64,000 nucleotides of DNA. It comes from Paracentrotus lividus. Its lineage: Eukaryota > Echinodermata > Echinoidea > Camarodonta > Echinidae. Made by a program: the position numbers and the translations under genes. The stretch lies in the NCBI GenBank assembly GCA_940671915.1, contig CALNVZ010003426.1, positions 47,749,653 to 47,813,652 of the forward strand. Reading direction: 5' to 3'. Within the stretch, counting starts at the first letter, position 1. Every line of letters begins with the position of its first letter. Of the stretch, positions 33,797 through 46,392 are shown one piece after another. The notes beneath the pieces are model-generated. The model saw only the letters and a program-made list of their open reading frames with translations, had not been told where the DNA came from and did no database searches.

Positions 33797-34005
33797 CTTT
33801 CTTGTATGGTTTTAAAGACCAGCTCCTTTACTGTCGATGGAGGATCTAGAGGTTGCCATGGGGAAGTCAACAAATTCTCTTTGATAGCGTTTGATAGGGG
33901 CTATGACCCTTGCCTCAACGCTCTCTTCTCTTCAACTCTGCATGGGCTGCCTGCTGCTTCCCCAAAAGCTATCATCAAATGCAATTCCATCTCAAATTTC
34001 ATCAG
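33797..34005 (-). CDS. Candidate minus-strand exon with one in-frame stop
   Basis: Preceded on the minus strand by an excellent pyrimidine tract and acceptor (CTCTCTTTTCAG) and followed by GTATAG. Frame 0 reads LMKFEMELHLMIAFGEAAGS PCRVEEKRALRQGS, a TAG stop at 33903-33901, then PLSNAIKENLLTSPWQPLDP PSTVKELVFKTIQER. Both halves look coding-like, so either the stop is a sequence error or the exon is dead. Family not recognised. An overlapping frame also stays open for a while, so chance is not excluded. Confidence 0.35.
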
Positions 34006-34379
34006 CTGAAAAGAGAGGAGAGAGAGAGAGAGAGGGAGCGGTAATCAAAATAATTAATTTAGATCTTTTTGAAGATGACTTGGTAAATATGTTTAATTGC
34101 GTAAGATCGAGCCTCTGATCATATCGAATTATTCATTTGCATTACCATGTTTAAAACATTTTGCCCATGTAACTATATTCAAAATTATTTAGGATTCAAC
34201 CTTATTCCAACTGATTAGCTTTAATTGAAAATACAGTCCACTCCTCAAATGGTATGCAACAAATTTTGTTATTAATAAGGCCATTCTTCTGTTCACAATA
34301 TCAAACAGTGAGCGCTGTGTAAATTAAGTGCTCATTCATCTTCAGCTATAAGAAGATTTTATTATAACAAGGTACATTA

Positions 34380-34800
34380 CAGTCAAAACCTGTCCTTAGT
34401 GGGCCACCTCTCTATAAATCTTCACTACATACATGTATAGTATGTATCTTCATGGTCACCCAAAAACAGGTTCATAACACTTTTTTTGGAAGTTAAATTC
34501 CATGGACCTTTCAATAGAAGAATTCATGACATTTCCATGACCTTTCGACAACTTTTCACAGAATTTTGCACCGAGATTGTCTGGGAACCCGAACTTGCCT
34601 GGACACAAGACGCTTCTGGGATTCTCAAGCTCTCGTCTACATAAATTGAATGAATGACAAAATTTGATATTCCATGACTTTCATGACTTTTCAATTGGAA
34701 AAATCAGATTTTTCCATTGGACTTTCAAGGTGCCTGAAGCACAAGATAGCAAAATTCCATAACTTTCCAGGTTTCCATGACCCGTATATGACCCTGTAAA
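34380..34800. repeat. Dispersed repeat rich in CCATGACTTTTC words
   Basis: Contains repeated ATTCCATGAC / TTTCCATGACC words and ends CAGGTTTCCATGACCCGTAT ATGACCCTG. This type of sequence is common in animal genomes as a DNA-transposon remnant (hAT-like by recollection). Boundaries were not resolved. Confidence 0.4.
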
Positions 34801-37524
34801 TGTTCTCCACTGATGCGTGTTAATTTCATAACCTGTCTAAAAGCCACCTATTAAGTGTCACTTTTCCTGTTTCCAGAACAAATCACATTCCTATGATTCA
34901 TTGATTTCATTATGACTTCTCGTTCTCATTAGACAATAGAATATTGGCCCAAGACTACCACTCATATCAACTTGGGAACCTCATCATCAATAATTCATCT
35001 TGGAATTTCAGGCAGCGACATGTATCATTCTTCTCTGGACTAACCATGGAGCTAAGATGCATTAAAAAAATAAAGAATAAAACAGAAAGAAACATTCAAT
35101 ATACATTTTTTAAAATTCTCATTAGCTTTTCCAGAGAAATATATTTGCTAAAGCTACTACAATTAGATCCTCTTTTAAAAAGGACACTTTTTTGTCCTCG
35201 GGTGGTAGTAGAAAAATAAAAATAATAAAAAAAAAAAAAAAAAAAAAAAAAAACCCACTTATTTTCAAAGAGTAATTAATTATTCACATTTTTTGGAAAA
35301 ATGGTCTGGTATAAAGATCTCCAGGGTCAGCGCCTTCAAAACACTGTGCCACTTGTGTCTCCAGTTATGGTGGTATACTCACTTGTTATGAGAACGGGTT
35401 TGAGACAAGATTTAGAAGGTTTAGGCAATTTTGAGACAGGTTTGAGACTTGATCACAGCAACGTCTCACAGACATCTCCATGGCATCTTACGAGGTCTTC
35501 CGTTGACATCGCATGAGTCGCTGGAAAATCAAAACATGTCCCATTTGTCTCTGGGTCCCAGAGACATCTCCACCACATTGAGATACAACCTTAACGAGAA
35601 TATCTCATAAGAGATAAGAGATTGCCAAGCTAGCGGATAGACATAGTATCTTACCTTTAAGAGGAAGTTAGCTGGGCGTTCCATGAAACACGAGACGCGC
35701 CTACAGGGTGGAGCAGTAATGCTAGCCCGGTGGGCCGGTCCACGGCACCGTTGAGTCTCGTAAAAAACTGTAGACTGCTGATTTTACTATGATTGCAAAC
35801 TCTTCAAAATCAATCGCAACCAGTTAAAATTTATAAAATAATACTATTTAATAGTCGATAATATCCTATTGAATGAAAATAATCATACATAATATGACTG
35901 ACCTTCTCGTGAACAATTTCAGCCAATTTTTCGGACCGATGCCAGCAAAATAGTAAAAATCGTGTAAAACTTCCTTGAACTTAAGTGAAAATAGAAAAAA
36001 TCTGCCCAATAAGACTTGCAAAACTAAATGAACAATTTGAAGATCAAATGATTAATCAGACAATATAAGTGGATGGGGGCTGCATAAAAATACAAATAAT
36101 TTTACCATGGCAACAAAACTAAAAGCTTAATTTTTTGGGCCTAAAAATATGTTAAAACAAGGTCATTTTTAAAGCGAATTGTGAAATACTTTTATTATAA
36201 AAAAATCAGGACAAATAATATATTTTTGGAACGAGCTTGGCTAACTGAATTTAGAGGTACAAACGTAAACAACGATATTTATTCGACTGTGCTCAGGAGT
36301 GAATGAATATGCATGAGATTAGAAGGAGAGAAAGAACGTATACGTATGTGGTCGCTACTGCGACGTTGCCCTGATATAAAATGGCGGCGGTCCGTTCAAT
36401 CGGGAACGTTGAATTTTCTAAGTGAGCCCTCTAGTGTTTGGGGTATGTAACTCTATGGGACAATTTGAGTCTCGACGCCATTTTGATGACGTCATATAAT
36501 TGAGGCATCAATGAGTCATGGAATTACATGTTTGATTCATACTCTATCGAAATATGAATAAAAAAAATTTGGGGATCCCCTTTCATTCTGCAGAGCTACA
36601 GCGAATTTAAATAGGCATGTTTTTGGCCATATATGGCCTATAGGACCTAAGGAGAGTTTGCGCGGGCGCATGAAGCAAACTCAGATGGATGCTCATTTTT
36701 TTTTCAATTCTCGTCGCAAAAAGCTGATCAAGGAATATAATGTTTAGAATTTAATATCAATGCAAAAAAAAAAGCAATTCTATGTTTGCGTAACGTTATA
36801 CGCGAAAACGCGCATGCATATACCTACGCGCGCGAAATTTTTTTGAAATGCTTAAAATGACCTGAAACATACTCGGTCAAAAAGTGATTTAAGCATTTAA
36901 AAATTTGACGTGCACGTCGTGACCTTGTGGTGACCATGCATTACAGGGGTGGGGAGGGGGGGGGTAGGTGTTAATCTTCAGCCATCAAAAGTTATCATGA
37001 ATCAGCTTAAGGGGTAAGGTTCGTTTGTTATTTTGGCATCATAAATATTTTCTTTCTATTTTTTTTTTCCTGGGGGCCCTGCATCTGCGCCCCCACAAAA
37101 TTTTGCGAGAAGACTTTCCTGCCGTGGAATGGGCTTGCAACGATCGTCTGCGTGTGGAGGCGGGGTGAAGCGGGGATGGCCGCACCCTTTCGTGAACACA
37201 GGGGGGGGGGGCTTTTCTCGAAAGGGTGGGTTGAGGGAGGGAGTAAAATTAACGCACCATTCGGGAACACCAGGGGGGGGGGGCTTTTCTCGAAAGGCTG
37301 TGTTCAGTAGTTTTCTGAACCAGTCGTTTTTATGAAAATTATTCACTAAATAATAACAATATATTATTAATAGATTATAATAGGAGAAATAGAGGAGAGC
37401 TTGCATTGATTTGTTATTGATATTGAAGTTCATAATTTAGACCCCCCAAGCGGCTATAGCCCAATAGTCCACTGGTCCGATAGTCCGCGGCCACGCTGCG
37501 GGTCCGGTAGTCCGCAGGGGGGGG

Positions 37525-37722
37525 TAGTGTTCGTTATTCCGAACTTTCGTTATTCCTAAAATAGAAAAAGGTTCGTTATTCCTAAAATAGAAAAAGGTTC
37601 GTTATTCCGAAAATAGAACAAGGTTCGTTATTCCGAAAATAGAATAAGGTTTGGTTTTCCGATAATAGAATAAGGTTCGTTATTCCGAAAATAGAGAAAG
37701 GTTCGTTATTCCGAAAAATTGA
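37525..37722. repeat. TTCGTTATTCCG minisatellite (block B)
   Basis: Counterpart of 21190-21385, with the same unit count and variants. Confidence 0.85.
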
Positions 37723-38228
37723 GTTATTACTGCCAGAGCGAATGGATTAAGATAGTTGGGACTGTGTTTTGGTCACCCGTGAATAACTTCCAGTTAAGGG
37801 GGATTATTGGGGGGCCGGGGGGGGGGTGTCATTATTTAACAGCATCTGCAGTTAAATTTGATTTTCGGAGAAAGTATCAAAGGCGACTTTTACTGATAAA
37901 GAATTAGTTTCGCTTCTAAAGTCGGGCCGTTTAACAGTCCATAACTAAATAATTTCTTCCGCAATTGTTTTCGTTCTGTCTTTATAGAAAATTTGAAAAT
38001 TATTTAGATGAACAGCATCTGCTGTTAAATTTTAATTTTCGTAGAATTATTTCACAAAATTATCACGGCGACTTCTTCCGGTTAAAGAATAAGTTTCATT
38101 TCTAAAATTGGTCCTTATCACTCAATAACTAAATAATTAATTTCGCAATTGTATCCCGTCGTTATTCGTGTGTGTGTGTGTGGGAGGGGGGTGGCTGAAG
38201 GGGCTTAAAATCACGAATGTATATCATT

Positions 38229-38715
38229 CCGCGAGCGCGAAGCGTGAGATGAAAACTTTGAAGTAAAAATTTGAGTTAATTGCGCATGATGTAGGCCTAC
38301 CCTACTGAATTATTGGTATCTGCAAGCGCGAAGCGCGAGACGAAATTTTTTAGTTCAAAATTGGAGATATTTGTGCATTATGGTTTAGTATCCGCTAGCG
38401 CGAAGCGCGAGCCGAAAATTTTTGGTTTTAAAAGATTATAGAATAAAGGGCACTTTCTAGTATAAGAAATTGTAGATAATTGTGTATTACAGACCTTACT
38501 TAGTATCCGCGAGCACGAAGGGGCGAGCTGCAAGTTTTGAGCTAAATATTGGAGTTATAAAATTATGTGCATTATGATAGTATTATGATTTATATATTTG
38601 AGTTAATTGTTGCATTCTATATCCTACTGAATTGGTATAAAATTTTGAGCTCAAAATTGGAGTTAATGTGCATTATGATGTAGTATCCGCGAGCCGCGAA
38701 GCGCGAACCGAAAAG
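38229..38715. repeat. GCGAGCGCGAAGCGCGAGC array (block B)
   Basis: Counterpart of 21900-22400. Confidence 0.85.
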
Positions 38716-39664
38716 TTGGGGGTTTAAAAGATATATTGAAGAATAATAATAAATAATATTTTGAGTATTAAAGTAGCTGGAAAGCCGATCGAGGCGAGTC
38801 CATGTTGTACCACTCCCCCCCCCCCCGCCCTAGCTCACCCCAGCCCATGTCGGAGTGATGCCCATGAATACCGCCGATCCTATAGGCTTTAATATATCGT
38901 CGATATAGGCGGAGTCGCTCCACTCTTGATCTTAAATTATGAAGAAAAAAAAAAAATGACAAAGAAAGAAGAAAGAATTAGAGGATTAAATGAATGTTTT
39001 TATTACTTTTTTTTTAATATTTAAGTGTTTTATTCATTAAAAACAAATCCAAGTACAGGTCATCAAAAAACATCGTATCAACAATTACAAAAAAAGTTTC
39101 AACACAAAATAATAAAAATAATAAACTGATAGAAACAATAAAGAAAAAAAGGAGGAACTTAAATAAGAAGAAGACTATTTATGGAAATGTGTACATTGGA
39201 CATAATAGATACAGTTACCAAGCACAAAGTAGGAGGAAACCTCTTATTAAACCGGACCTATATGCCTAATATAACCCCTGTAAAACAAAGAAAAACAAGA
39301 ATCGAGCTTTAGTCCTGTTATTATCACCGAAGACCGAAATACACCCCACAGCTAAAATTCCACTTTCGTATCTGTAGTTACATACTGATCAAGTTTTGTT
39401 TGATATACAGTTAACCCCGCCTGAGACGAATCTACATGAAGTCGTACATGTGGAAACATGATGATTTGACCACCAAAGAACAAAAACACCAATAAAAAAG
39501 AGGGAACAAAACTGATCTTCATGGGTCAAATAAAAACAAGAGAAGACCTAAAAATCTAAAATTCCTTGAACCCAACTGTAAAAGTTCGTCGAAGACGAGG
39601 CCGACTGCATACCAACTCATTGAGTTTTTCTCTTCACAAGTACCGTCAACGCACGACAAATTTG

Positions 39665-39872
39665 GTAGGCACTTTTAAAGCGCCCTCGTAGTGAGGCCGA
39701 ATATTTTAATATTCATTAGGGGCGGGGTTAGGTTAGGGTTAGGGTTAGGGTTAGGATTAGGTTAGGGTTACGGTTAAGGTTAGGGTTAGGGTTAGGGTTA
39801 GGGTTAGGGTTAGGGTTAGATATGGTTAGGGGTTACGGCCTCCCACTACGAGGGTGCTTTAAAAGTGCCTAC
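39665..39872. mobile_element. TTAGGG-bearing inverted-repeat element (block B copy)
   Basis: Counterpart of 23342-23546 with the same arms and flanking ACAAATTT. The hexamer array is slightly longer and more regular. Confidence 0.8.
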
Positions 39873-40431
39873 GACAAATTTTAACTGTGAAGTGTACCCT
39901 GACCTAAGTGACCTGAACTAGAGACATAATTTAATGAATACCGATTTCGTTGAAACAAGAGTCATAACAACGTGCCGACTTATTACAATAGGGGTTCTGT
40001 CCTCCCGATGACTCCGTACTGCATATATCATTTTTTATCATGTCGCTGTACATAAATGCAACTTATCAACTATTAAACACTATGTGACTTCATTCAAAAG
40101 AATTAAAACAAAACTATAAGTAATAGAATACTGGATACATGTATGCTACAATGTACAGCATAATAGTGCAAAAATGTACTTACAATACATTCACTGAATT
40201 GAGGGCATCGAGGTACAATTTTATTTATTATACCGCGACCAATGTAGAAAGTAGGGGAAACAGTTAAACATCAAAACGCCATTTTTTAAAATGGATGTGT
40301 AGTTTGTTTCTCTTTTTAGCTAATACATATTCAGTTCTTTTTTGTTTCTTAACAAAGATTTAAAAATAGCAAAGTTTGGAACATTGTTATTAAACTTACT
40401 AACATAAATGTGATTACTTGATGTCATGTTA

Positions 40432-40840
40432 AGGCGGGCTCACACTATGTCAACTTGCAGCGGTAAGATTTTTAAAACAAAACAGTAGTTTGCATTATTA
40501 ATGCGACATTTGAAACATGCAAAGTTCTCTATGAGATGTAAAAATTGTAAAAGGAACAATTTTATAAAAATTTATTTCAATGCGGGTCTTTAATTAGGAG
40601 TAAAGGTCCAAATTACCTTAAAACCGCAAGATCGCAGTGACGTCACTGCCGATTTGGAAACAATTAGATTTTATACAGAGAAGGGGGTTCGCAATCGGCC
40701 TTGAAATTTAATGTTGATATTCATAGGAATACCACAACTTTGTACATTATGAATTTCCTTGTTGAATGTTGTATCAGATAATATTAAATTTTTCCTGAAA
40801 AATCGCACGCGCAGCAAGTCGCATTAGTGTGAGCCCGCCT
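40432..40840. mobile_element. PIF/Harbinger-like MITE, copy 3 (block B)
   Basis: AGGCGGGCTCACACTATG … GTGTGAGCCCGCCT, with TTA on both sides (40429-40431, 40841-40843). It was duplicated together with the block, so it is not an independent insertion. Confidence 0.85.
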
Positions 40841-42450
40841 TTAGAAATCTTGCAATATATTATGTCGAACTGAGAATTAAAAATAGCAACCCTTGCGTTC
40901 AAATTGTTATACCTGAGCCAATTCGTGGGAAATGCATTTAAATAGAGAACAACTTGTTGAGTGTTTTACAAATTTCAGTCCACTGCAGCGCTTTCGAAAT
41001 CGCTCGTTTTATATACAACTCGTATTCATGAGTTTGTGTGTTTAAATACGTAATGAGCAGATTGTACCCCTGTCTTTGTGCGGTTATAATTCTGCACATA
41101 GAAATGACTATTTGACATGAAATTTTCGGCATTAATATATCATACTATCAAAATGTATTATTCCTTAATAAGAAAGAAAATATGTCTTTCAAAATAGTAG
41201 AAATTGTAGATTTATTTTGCGTTTAAAATCCGTTTGGGAATTTTTTGAATAACTAGCCACAAATACGCTTTTATTTTCAATGATTCGACGAGAAAATAGG
41301 GTTCATAATCTTTCAGCAACTCTTCAGCTTTCCAGAAATACACCAAACATGGTATTTCAAGATTTATACCAGTCAGGAGCTAGCTAAATGTGCAGCAAAT
41401 ACAAAATTGCTTCAATAACTGCGATCTGATTGGCTGGTTCTGACTTGAGTGTGATTTGATTGGCTGATGCGAATCTCACCCGCACCAAAGGTCACTAAGC
41501 GGTCAGGTAACGGCTCCCACGTTGTTTCAAAATCCTCCGCTCGCATCAATCCTTGATTCAAGCAGCCAATCAGGAAAAGCCGCATTTTCTGTATTTCGGA
41601 CTTGCCTCTATATTTGCTAGCTCGCTGACTAGGTATAAAAAGTAAGGATATTAAAAGTTTACTTACGTTTTGAAGCTAAGATTTCATTCTTTCCAAATAT
41701 GTATTTTTTCTTTGGAATCATGCAAAAATAAGTACTTTTCTTGTTCATTATACCGAACTGAATATAGGTTTTTGTTCCATATCTTTCACCAATACTTTTA
41801 CAAATATTCAGATATTGATAATAATACACATAAAATGTGCATGAATAGGTAGTTTAGAATTTCTTCTTTCTGAATATGTTAGAATCAGGAAATTCCGTTC
41901 ACAAAATCAAAATCTACAAGAGCTGCCAAAATCTCAGCTTTTAGCCCGCACAGGTCCGCACAGCTCCGCAAAGTTGCAGATAGAGACTGAAATAGTTGTA
42001 TAAATTTCGCACTCTTGCGCTTTATTATAGGTCACTCTGCCCGTGGACTGATTTGCCGGGACTAATCAAAGCGCCGCGTAATCTACATAAATATGTCAAA
42101 CGCGCGCTTGTCCGGCAATATCATAGAAAACGCCTGGTCTCTTTGTTTTCTATCAAATTTAAGCGCAAACACATTTCCCACGCGTATACTTAAAACTTGC
42201 ATCTCATCTGCGGAAGAATTTTGTCTGAAATAAAATCTTCTCATCATGGACTCCGTTCGAGAAGCAAGTATTTCCCTACTCCCACCCCTCCATTCTTCGA
42301 CGAATGTTTGGACTTTCGTTTGTTCCCTCTTATATTGCCAGATTGCACGAAAGACTTTGCATGAGACTGGAGTGCGAGGGGGAGCGCCCCCGAGCTCTAC
42401 CCCAGGTCACATTCGTCCTATGATTTGTTGATACCGCTTGTCTTGTGTTA

Positions 42451-45400
42451 ATCAAATATATAAAATAGGGTCGACTTAGATTGAGAAAGTTATGAATATG
42501 TACTAACAGTGTAGCTAGAAATAAATTTTTTTTTCCAAATAACCAAACAATTAAAGAAAATGTGCGTGGTTTCCAATAACGCGCATAATCATTGAGTTGC
42601 TTATGCATGAAAAAACAAAGTTTCTCCTACCACTATCTATTCATTCATCATTATCCTCACGAAAAAGCAGAGCGTTCTAATCGGATTAAGTGAGTCAAGC
42701 AACCTAAAAAGATGCAATTGTGACATTTTCGTAATTTATAGGCTTTACGAGGTTTAAAATCATATGCATTGGAGGATCGGTCAAGACATATATTCTACAA
42801 ACTATTCGTCTAAGGAAAATTGTCTAAACTATTCTCTGTAAAGTTTATTGTATATACATGTTAAAAAGACGATTTCAGAAGTATTATTCTGGAAACACTA
42901 CTATCTTAAATTCTAGACTATGTTCTCTAACTCATCTAGCATAAAAATTGGGTTCTTTTACCTCTCGTAGTTAAAGAATTCATGAAATATTACCAATTAT
43001 AACCAATTTGCAACAAAAAGAGTATGCAAGCTGTTTGCACTCCACTCTTATTTGTCGTACTTTGATTCTACGAGAATACAAGCGGATGTCTTCGCCGTGT
43101 GCGAGCGGAAAAGACTTGAGTCTTGAGGGCATTGCCTGCAGCAGTCAATACAGACTTGAACAGCCCTCATGCCAGTAAGTCATAGTTAGAGTTAGCTTAT
43201 GATGATAGCTGCTATCATAAGTAGCGGATGAACAGGTGTTATATATTAGTTAGTTACGTGACAAAAATCTTTTAGATAATAGAACTACTTATATATTAAC
43301 CTTAGAAATAAGACTATCATTTTCATATTTAGTTGTATACACATAATAGAATAATAGGAATGCATAAAAAGTTTGAATTGGTATTGATTATCCTTTCATA
43401 TAAAAAACGATGTACCGGGTTCTGTCAAGCTTAAAAAAAACTTCTGTAACTTTTAACATACCACAGCCTTTCGAGAAAAAGCTCCCCTGCCCCCCAGGTG
43501 ATCGTCTTTCCGAAATAATGGTTGAGCTGGATTTGTAAATGATTTAAATGGGCACAATCATTTTAAAAAAATTGAAGACACAGAGATCTGTTGACGAGCA
43601 TGGCCAGTAACACAAAGAATTACAAATCCATTGCAAATTTGAAGGAACATTATCCTAATGCTACTGTGTCCAATCTTAGTGAATAAAAAGATTTGTGACT
43701 GGTCCCAAATGCCACTTGCTAGGATTGATACAAATTACTTATTTACCAATCTCAGAAAACAATCTTTTTCTTGCTTGGTTTAATTTTTTCATACCTCATC
43801 TCCCTCCTATCATTCCTATTACCCCTCAGACCCTGTTCGATATCTTAAATGAATTAGAGAAATAGCACATCCCCCTATACCCTGTCTCCAGCACGCAAGA
43901 GTTGTGTAGTAGCAACGGACGTGCCTATTCAGGTTGAGAGAATTCCCGATTGCATCCCACAAATCAACCCCCAGTCGAGTAGGAGACTAACTCGCCAATC
44001 AGAGCATGGAGGTCAGGTACCCATCATCGCGTACGGTACGGAACAAACCTTAAAAAAATTATGGAAATAAAAAGATACGAAATAGTGTATAATTAGGAAG
44101 GACGGAAAAAACATTTGCGACTCTCCTCCTGATGATCAACTCTTTACTAACCAAACACATTACATGTATCTTAGATTTCATGTTGAGACACTTTTCTAAC
44201 ACTATAAAACCAAACGTGAGTTCAGAGCGCCCCTCCCCCAGTTCACCATGTGTTACTGCTTCCATTGGCCAGGCCAAAAGTCGCCACTATGACAATATAA
44301 TATGTTTTACAAGCCTCCGTACTGTGCATGCTGTTCTAACTGTTATCCTTAATAATAATCTTGTGAAGCTAATTGCTAGTTTAACATATGCATTGTAATG
44401 GTTTGTAGAAATAGGGGAATGTTCTGTGTTGCATATAACCAAAAACTCCTAGAATTATATGGTGTTCGGTAGAAAAGGGGCGTGGGGGGCTCTTCCAGTG
44501 CCTCCTTAAAGGTGCATTGTTTTTTGGTGTATTGTGTAGAAAATAATATTCAGGGTTGTTCCATGGTGGAGTTCTTTGAATGTAGAGAATCTATGATCGT
44601 ATATGTACCCTATTACTGACTGGTGATGAATATACGAATCTAATTTTCTAGAATTATGTATGTACTTGGACGAGCCAAGTAATATGGATAAAAAAATACA
44701 CAACATGGTGGCAGCGGTGGGATATATAACACCATGTCAACCTTATTCAGCTAGATCTTTTTTGGTTTGCTTCAGCGCCCGATCAATTCTAGTAGTAATC
44801 ATATAAAAAATTATGGAACACAATTGAGCGCGTAGAAACAGATAATATGAGAAGTCTTTACCTTAAGAATTAATCCTGTAGTTCCGCTCTGCCTGCATAG
44901 CCAGGGTCATTTGGTGGGATGAACATCGTACACGAAATGCGAGGGCTTCTAAGGAGTATCTCTGTTCCTTCAAAATACAAAGTGGTGTGTCTGCTGTTCA
45001 GCTTACTCTCTTTGAATGCTCGTGCGATCTGCTGAGCTACACTGACAACACTGGAATTAGGGTGACATTTTAATTGTTTATACAGGAAATCACACAAAGA
45101 TGCTTTCTATAATTAATATATATCTCACTCATCTGAGTTGGTTTCCGCTTAGAACCGAATTACTTACAGCACCAGTTTTTTTTCGACACAGCGTAAAACA
45201 GGTAAAGCAAACAGGTACACTACTAACACTGATATACTTAGACTGGAACTAGCAAAAAGCAAATTTTCTATTTAAGGCACAATAAATTTTTTTTAAAACA
45301 TATAAAACTTGTTAAATTTCAATAGACAGAAAGTTCTATTACAGTTCCCTTTAAATTATGTTTGATATACAATTAACTGTTTAGAGGTTTTTATCTAGGA

Positions 45401-46392
45401 CTCTATTGTAATTATACAGTCCAACTTTATCATGTGCGAACACGCACAATGAACAAACTCGCAAGTATATTTTTGAAAAACAGGGAATCAAACAGCGTTA
45501 AGTCTTCTATCATCCATTAACGCCTTATTCATATATAGCTTTCTACAAAAGTGCAGGTGTATAATAGGCTAGTTTTTTTTTTGCCTAAAATTATGAAGAA
45601 AAAAATAGAGTTGGGAAGTGCTGCACCTCTAGCTCTATTCTGGGTGTGGAATTGTCATCAACGGCATTGGCCTCTCTTATCTGCACCTTACATTTCCCCT
45701 TTGAGTACATTACAGACTATATAAAACCTTTGAAAAGAACTCTTTAGCCACCGTTGCCCAGCTTGTAATCCGAAAGCCATCAGAACAGTTTGAACAACAA
45801 CACACTACGTAGAAGGATTGGACACAAGAGACACTTGTTACAAAATGTTATAGTGACTAATAACACTTAAAATAGTACTACAAGGTAATACATCTAAATC
45901 TATATTATTTTTTTACAAATCCACCCAGGCCTGTCTTTTGCACCACCTCTCTTATAATTCGAACTACAGTACATTAATGATGTAATTAATAAGAGCACTC
46001 AAATAATGCTTCAATTATAGCATAAAATAATTTATAATTTTCGAAACAGTTCTAATTGTTCGCGAAAAGCTTTACAACAGTGTTGTTGATTCTTCGAAGC
46101 CGCATTTCTATGCATTATTGTTTACGTACAAACTGTAAAAACACATGTGATATTTTAGAAGCAGTTCTTTAATGCTAAGTTTCCTAAAGAATAATAACCT
46201 CTACCTGTTATATCAATGTTAGTAAGACTCTCATACTAACTGCATTAAGCAATGTCAAAGAAGAGCGCGCTTAACCTGGTTAGAGCAACAGGCTTTACGG
46301 CCAGATCTTATCAAGTCTCTAGTCATTCCCAAGTACCTGCGCTGGCCTTGCAGGTCCGGACAAAATTTCCACTGTAGAGTAATAAATTACTA
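42451..46392. other. Block B insert or divergent segment
   Basis: A 3.9-kb stretch between the two aligned parts of block B, with no clear partner in block A apart from short fragments (CAGCCTTTCGAGAAAAAGCT near 43470). It contains the dynein-like minus-strand exon. Other small frames have no motif. Confidence 0.5.
44862..45106 (-). pseudogene. Dynein heavy chain AAA1-like exon (divergent or damaged)
   Basis: On the minus strand, acceptor AATTATAG precedes a 245-base segment that ends before donor GTAAAG. The frame reads KASLCDFLYKQLKCHPN, then SSVVSVAQQIARAFKES, LYFEGTEILL and PNDPGYAGRAELQD, then a stop caused by two extra T residues; without them the last codons would read as the family's D-N-L-K. 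The order 'VLSV.AQQI … F.FEG..I.L … MNPGYAGR.ELPDNLK' is the AAA1 region of dynein heavy chains, the ATPase motors of cilia and cytoplasm. The middle (RSPRISCTMFIPP) is poorly conserved. It could be a true exon blurred by sequence error, a pseudogene, or a misplaced fragment. No neighbouring dynein exon was found. Confidence 0.45.

Larger units (their letters stand above)
32596..35681. other. Spacer between block copies A and B
   Basis: Mostly single-copy-looking AT-rich DNA. It contains two candidate minus-strand exons (32690-32817, 33797-34005), a GA-rich run (34011-34036), a CCATGACTTTTC-type dispersed repeat (34490-34790), a 32-base A-run (35229-35252 region) and a GAGAC/GTCTC-rich patch (35385-35600). 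No + strand exon of the NIDO gene was found. Confidence 0.5.
35682..42450. repeat. Large duplicated block, copy B, first segment
   Basis: Direct repeat of 19326-26065. It starts abruptly within what is, in copy A, the right arm of an inverted repeat. Differences are mainly one-base indels and homopolymer lengths (for example the G-run at 21847 is about 22 bases, while its partner near 38182 is short and interrupted). No coding sequence is recognised. Confidence 0.85.
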
